Source of the DNA: Thiotrichaceae bacterium UBA4486
Lineage (GTDB): Bacteria; Pseudomonadota; Gammaproteobacteria; Eutrophobiales; Eutrophobiaceae
Direction of reading: 5' to 3'
DNA: 64,000 nt
Assembly (NCBI GenBank): GCA_002389045.1
Contig: DGNS01000008.1
Location: 30,474 to 94,473, forward strand
The position numbers and the translations under genes are program-made. The notes below the pieces were generated by a model, which was not told where the DNA came from, did no database searches, and was given only the letters and a program-made list of their open reading frames with translations. Positions within the stretch are counted from its first letter, which is position 1, and the number at the start of each line of letters is the position of its first letter. Shown piece by piece: positions 60,596 through 64,000 of this stretch.

Positions 60596-60939
60596 TATTC
60601 CTGTTCCCCTGTCTCGGCGACTGTCACGGTGACGTGACTTGTACGCTTTACGATCCTGTCCGCCCTGCCCCGCGCACGAGGCCGTAAACGCTTGAGTGTC
60701 GGGCCCTGATCGATTGTGATTGTACTTACTTTCAGTTCATCAATATCGGCACCGTCATTGTGCTCGGCATTGGCAATTGCAGACATCAAGACTTTCCTGA
60801 TTATCATTGCAGCCTTCTTGTTGCTGAAGGTCAGAATATCAATGGCCTTGCCCACAGACTGGCCACGGATCTGGTCCGCAATCAATCGCGCCTTCTGCGG
60901 TGATATCATCGAATGTCTCAATCTTGCACTGGTTGCCAT
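60595..60939 (-). CDS. rplV: 50S ribosomal protein L22
   Basis: 114 residues; SPQKARLIADQIRGQSVGKA, SAIANAEHNDG and the tunnel loop GPTLKRLRPRARGRADRIVKRTSH, whose tip lines the exit tunnel at the macrolide site. Overlaps rpsC by 1 nt. Confidence 0.97.
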   Translation of the reverse strand: MATSARLRHSMISPQKARLIADQIRGQSVGKAIDILTFSNKKAAMIIRKVLMSAIANAEHNDGADIDELKVSTITIDQGPTLKRLRPRARGRADRIVKRTSHVTVTVAETGEQE

Positions 60940-60957
60940 GGTCTATAGTCTCTCGAT

Positions 60958-61227
60958 CTAGCTTTTCTTGTCGGCCAGGTGACCACGGAATGTCCGGGTC
61001 AGGGCAAATTCGCCCAGTTTGTGACCGACCATGTTCTCGGTAATGTAAACAGGCATATGGTCACGGCCATTGTGAATACCGATGGTCAGGCCCACCATGT
61101 CGGGAATGATCATGGAGCGGCGTGACCAGGTCTTGATTGGCCGTTTGTCATTGGCGTCTCTGGCGACTTCAACCTTCTTCATAAGGTGATGATCGATAAA
61201 GGGCCCTTTTTTAATTGAACGTGGCAC
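60958..61227 (-). CDS. rpsS: 30S ribosomal protein S19
   Basis: 89 residues. MPRSIKKGPFIDHHLMKKVE, TWSRRSMIIPDMVGLTIGIHNG and GHKLGEFALTRTFRGH. Contacts S13 at the top of the head. Confidence 0.97.
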   Translation of the reverse strand: MPRSIKKGPFIDHHLMKKVEVARDANDKRPIKTWSRRSMIIPDMVGLTIGIHNGRDHMPVYITENMVGHKLGEFALTRTFRGHLADKKS

Positions 61228-61239
61228 TGTCTCTTCCTC

Positions 61240-62064
61240 TTATTTCTTGCGACGGCGAACAATCAGACTCTCGGTCCGTTTGTTCTTTCTGGTCTTGTGA
61301 CCCTTGGTAGGCACGCCCCATGGGGTACAGGGATGACGTCCACCGGAAGTACGTCCCTCACCACCGCCGTGTGGATGATCCACCGGGTTCATGGCAACGC
61401 CACGCACCGTTGGCCTGACACCACGCCAGCGCTTGGCGCCCGCCTTGCCCAGTTTCTGCAGGGAATGTTCCGTATTACTGACTTCACCCACCGTGGCGCG
61501 GCAGTCAGCCAGCACCTTGCGCATCTCGCCGGAACGCATCCTCAGGGTGGCGTGTGCGCCTTCACGGGCAACCAGCTGAACGCTGGCACCGGCGCTGCGT
61601 GCCATCTGCGCGCCTTTGGCCGGCTTTAATTCAATACAATGCACCATCGTACCGATGGGAATATTCCTCAGCGGCAGACAGTTGCCGTTTTTAATCTCGG
61701 CTTCGGAACCGGACATCAGGGTATCACCGACACGCACCTTGTTCGGGGCGATGATATATCGACGTTCACCATCAACATAAAGCAACAGGGCGATATGAGC
61801 GCTGCGGTTTGGGTCGTATTCGATACGTTCGACCATGGCTGCAATCGCGTCTTTGTCGCGTTTGAAATCGATAATACGGTAACGCTGTTTCGCGCCACCA
61901 CCACGATGGCGTACAGTTATACGGCCCTGATTGTTGCGGCCGGATTTCCTGCCCTGTCTTTCCAGCAGCGGTTCATAAGGCTCGCCCTTGTAAAGATCAG
62001 GTGTAACCACCTTGACCATGGAGCGCCTGCCTGCGGATGTCGGTTTTGGATTAACTAGTGCCAT
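61240..62064 (-). CDS. rplB: 50S ribosomal protein L2
   Basis: 274 residues. RNA-binding domain in the N-terminal half, then the C-terminal peptidyl-transferase-proximal region VAMNPVDHPHGGGEGR with the conserved His, and GTPTKGHKTRKNK-type tail. Needed for subunit joining. Confidence 0.98.
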   Translation of the reverse strand: MALVNPKPTSAGRRSMVKVVTPDLYKGEPYEPLLERQGRKSGRNNQGRITVRHRGGGAKQRYRIIDFKRDKDAIAAMVERIEYDPNRSAHIALLLYVDGERRYIIAPNKVRVGDTLMSGSEAEIKNGNCLPLRNIPIGTMVHCIELKPAKGAQMARSAGASVQLVAREGAHATLRMRSGEMRKVLADCRATVGEVSNTEHSLQKLGKAGAKRWRGVRPTVRGVAMNPVDHPHGGGEGRTSGGRHPCTPWGVPTKGHKTRKNKRTESLIVRRRKK

Positions 62065-62080
62065 AACGTTCTACAGTAAA

Positions 62081-62386
62081 TTACTGCGCCCCCATAAAAT
62101 CAATATCAAAGCCTTCTTTCAGTTTGACGTAGGCTTTTTTCCAGTCATTACGACGTCCGGCGCGTTGTCCGAATCGCTTGCGCTTGCCCTTGACGTTCAG
62201 CAACTGCACGGAGTCAACCTGAACCTCGAACAGCAGTTCAACAGCGCCTTTAACCTCGGATCTGGTCGCATCAGTCCTGACCTTGAATGTAAACTGTCGG
62301 TTACTCTCGGCAAGTTGGGTGCTTTTTTCTGTAACCCTGGGCTCGAGCAATACCTTCATTAAGCGTTCCTGATTCATTTCAGCCAT
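62081..62386 (-). CDS. rplW: 50S ribosomal protein L23
   Basis: 101 residues; LEPRVTEKSTQLAESNRQFTFKVRTDATRSEVK and the internal loop GKRKRFGQRAGRRNDWKKAYV. Docking site for trigger factor and SRP at the tunnel exit. Overlaps rplD by 13 nt. Confidence 0.97.
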   Translation of the reverse strand: MAEMNQERLMKVLLEPRVTEKSTQLAESNRQFTFKVRTDATRSEVKGAVELLFEVQVDSVQLLNVKGKRKRFGQRAGRRNDWKKAYVKLKEGFDIDFMGAQ

Positions 62387-62991
62387 GCCTCTGTTTTTTC
62401 TACGGCAGCTTTCGTCATCAATACCTTGTCAAATCCCAGCAATACGTACGGATCAATTTCATCCGTATCAATCACATCAACATTGGGAATATTCCGTGAC
62501 GACAGATACAGATTCTCCGAGACTTCGGTGGCCACGATAAGTACATCGTTCAAGCCCAGTTCCTGTAACTGTGACAGCATGGCTTTTGTTTTCGGTTCTT
62601 CGACCTTGATCTCGTCAATAATGATCAAACGCTCCTGGCGCGCCAGTTCGGAGAGAATTGCGCGGATTGCTCCACGGTACATTTTCCTGTTGAGTTTTTG
62701 CTCATGATTAACCGGTTTCGCCGCAAAGGTAACGCCGCCGCCGCGCCAGATGGGACTGCGGATCGTTCCAGCGCGGGCACGCCCGGTGCCTTTTTGCCGC
62801 CAGGGTTTTTTGCCACCGCCACGTACTTCAGAACGCGACTTCTGTGCCCTGGTACCCGAACGTGAGCCGGCCAGATAGGCTGTCAGTGCCTGGTGGATCA
62901 GGGCTTCATTGAAGTCCACACCAAACACACCATCGGCCACATCCAGTTTCCCGGCCTTCTTGTTTCCTGATTTGTAGAGCGCTAGTTGCAT
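62374..62991 (-). CDS. rplD: 50S ribosomal protein L4
   Basis: 205 residues. The long extended loop GTRAQKSRSEVRGGGKKPWRQKGTGRAR enters the tunnel. In E. coli, L4 also represses the S10 operon by attenuation and translation control; no leader hairpin is visible here because the operon start is near the window edge. Confidence 0.97.
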   Translation of the reverse strand: MQLALYKSGNKKAGKLDVADGVFGVDFNEALIHQALTAYLAGSRSGTRAQKSRSEVRGGGKKPWRQKGTGRARAGTIRSPIWRGGGVTFAAKPVNHEQKLNRKMYRGAIRAILSELARQERLIIIDEIKVEEPKTKAMLSQLQELGLNDVLIVATEVSENLYLSSRNIPNVDVIDTDEIDPYVLLGFDKVLMTKAAVEKTEAWLK

Positions 62992-62997
62992 TGCTTT

Positions 62998-63642
62998 TTA
63001 TTTCCGCGTTTTGATCGCCGGTTTGACCAGTATGTGACCACCCCTGGCACCCGGAACTGAACCCTTGATTAACAACAGGTTGCGTTCATTATCCACCCTG
63101 ACCACTTGCAGATTCTGCGTGGTTCGTTGCACATTACCCATATGGCCTGCCATACGCTTGCCCTTGAGTACACGACCCGGGGTCTGACACTGTCCGGTCG
63201 AGCCCGGTGCCCTGTGTGATACGGAATTACCGTGACTCATACGCTGACTGCTGAAATTGTGACGTTTGATTACCCCGGCATAACCCTTACCAATGGTGGT
63301 GCCGGTGACGTCAACCTTTTGTCCATCCTCGAAAATACCCACCTTTATTTCCACACCAGGAGCAAGATCGTCACCTTCGCCGGCGTCCAGACGAAATTCC
63401 TGTAATCCTTCGGCGGATTCGATTTCGGCTTTGGACAACTGCCCGGCAACCGGCCTGTTAATACGACTTTTCTTGCGGCTTCCCCAGGCAACCTGGACAG
63501 CCCGGTAACCACGCTGATCGGCGTCAACCAGACTGGTTACCCGGTTGGGCGCAGCTTCGATCACGGTCACGGGGATGGAGACTCCGTCATCCGTAAAGAT
63601 GCGGGTCATGCCACGCTTGCGTCCGATTATTCCGATAGTCAC
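62998..63642 (-). CDS. rplC: 50S ribosomal protein L3
   Basis: 214 residues; MTIGIIGRKRGMTRIFTDDG, the extension with HGNSVSHRAPGSTGQCQTPGRVLKGKRMAGHMG reaching the peptidyl transferase centre (Gln in this loop is methylated in E. coli). 18 nt after rpsJ. Confidence 0.97.
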   Translation of the reverse strand: MTIGIIGRKRGMTRIFTDDGVSIPVTVIEAAPNRVTSLVDADQRGYRAVQVAWGSRKKSRINRPVAGQLSKAEIESAEGLQEFRLDAGEGDDLAPGVEIKVGIFEDGQKVDVTGTTIGKGYAGVIKRHNFSSQRMSHGNSVSHRAPGSTGQCQTPGRVLKGKRMAGHMGNVQRTTQNLQVVRVDNERNLLLIKGSVPGARGGHILVKPAIKTRK

Positions 63643-63660
63643 TGTAATGGTCTCTTGCTG

Positions 63661-63975
63661 TTAGTTAAGTTTGATCTGCACGTCCACGCCGGCAGCCAGA
63701 TCCAGTTTCATGAGTGCATCAACGGTCTTGTCCGTCGGGTTGACGATATCCATAAGGCGCTTGTGTGTACGGATCTCGTATTGATCACGCGCATCCTTGT
63801 TGACATGCGGTGAAATGAGAATCGTGAACCGTTCCTTTTTTGTCGGCAACGGGATCGGCCCTTTCACCTGGGCGCCGGTACGGCGCGCTGTCTCGACAAT
63901 CTCCCGGGTCGACTGATCGATCAGCCGATGATCGAAGGCCTTGAGACTGATACGTATGATCTGTTGTTCTGCCAT
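63661..63975 (-). CDS. rpsJ: 30S ribosomal protein S10 (NusE)
   Basis: 104 residues. IRISLKAFDHRLIDQSTREIVETA and GPIPLPTKKERFTILISPHVNKDARDQYEIRTHKRL. First gene of the S10 operon and, as NusE, part of transcription antitermination. It follows the end of a tuf gene after 5 nt. Confidence 0.98.
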   Translation of the reverse strand: MAEQQIIRISLKAFDHRLIDQSTREIVETARRTGAQVKGPIPLPTKKERFTILISPHVNKDARDQYEIRTHKRLMDIVNPTDKTVDALMKLDLAAGVDVQIKLN

Positions 63976-63980
63976 GGCCC

Positions 63981-64000
63981 TTACTCGATAACCTTTGAGA
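63981..64000 (-). CDS. tuf: Elongation factor Tu, C-terminal end only
   Basis: The last 20 bases on the minus strand read (S)KVIE-stop, the usual EF-Tu C-terminus. The rest lies beyond the window edge. A tuf gene directly upstream of rpsJ is the standard str-S10 junction, so the assignment rests on both the ending and position. Confidence 0.7.

Noticed and set aside
1..64000. tRNA, rRNA or other structural RNA genes
   Set aside because: No cloverleaf-like segment, CCA-ending tRNA or conserved rRNA stretch was recognised on reading either strand.

Overview
The window is chromosomal DNA from a gammaproteobacterium. Supporting evidence is an E. coli-like S10-spc-alpha ribosomal order, a mreBCD-mrdA-rodA-mltB-rlpA-dacA-dat cell-wall operon divergent from gatCAB, and a ybeD-lipB-lipA cluster. 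A CysB-type regulator divergent from a TauE/SafE-family exporter, plus a large fused flavin/Fe-S oxidoreductase, would suit a sulfur-metabolising (Chromatiales/Thiotrichales-like) species. That placement is an inference from gene content, not a species identification.

Layout. 1-10.1 kb: an FHA protein, a CxxC thioredoxin-like protein, cysB-like regulator / TSUP exporter, a YdcH-type small protein, glyoxalase II, a long TPR lipoprotein of the PrsT type, and lipA-lipB-ybeD. 10.2-18.6 kb: a DUF4389 membrane protein, then a co-directional run of a 1254-residue oxidoreductase (GltD/NfnB-like core fused to a PyrK/NfnA-like module), an unknown helical protein, a tandem cNMP-binding protein and an ABC-2 exporter pair. 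18.9-23.4 kb: an array of five integron gene cassettes with attC sites and no integrase gene in the window (a CALIN). 23.4-25.4 kb: a RAYT-type Y1 transposase inside perfect 20-bp inverted repeats, a DUF4258-like/DUF2283 small gene pair and a YnfA-type membrane protein. 25.6-27.9 kb: dienelactone hydrolase, MarC and a CobB sirtuin.

27.9-37.7 kb (minus strand): queD, D-amino-acid aminotransferase, dacA, rlpA, mltB, rodA, mrdA, mreD, mreC and mreB, covering peptidoglycan elongation and D-amino acid supply. 37.9-41.3 kb: gatC-gatA-gatB. 41.3-45.5 kb (minus): serC-serA-serB with a SAM hydrolase, i.e. serine synthesis. 45.6-50.3 kb: gcvT-gcvH-gcvP, the glycine cleavage system, whose H protein needs the lipoate made by the LipB/LipA pair near 9 kb. 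50.4-64 kb (minus): the alpha, spc and S10 ribosomal operons from rplQ back to rpsJ, with secY and rpoA, ending in the last codons of a tuf gene.

Main points of interest: the cassette array, four of whose five cassettes have perfectly complementary ends; a 20-bp AT-rich motif found (19/20 identical) exactly 75 nt upstream of both the TSUP exporter and the giant oxidoreductase; the NfnAB-like fusion itself; a membrane protein with a HEPN-like Rx5H motif inside a cassette; and an imperfect inverted-repeat element inserted between rpsH and rpsN of the spc operon.
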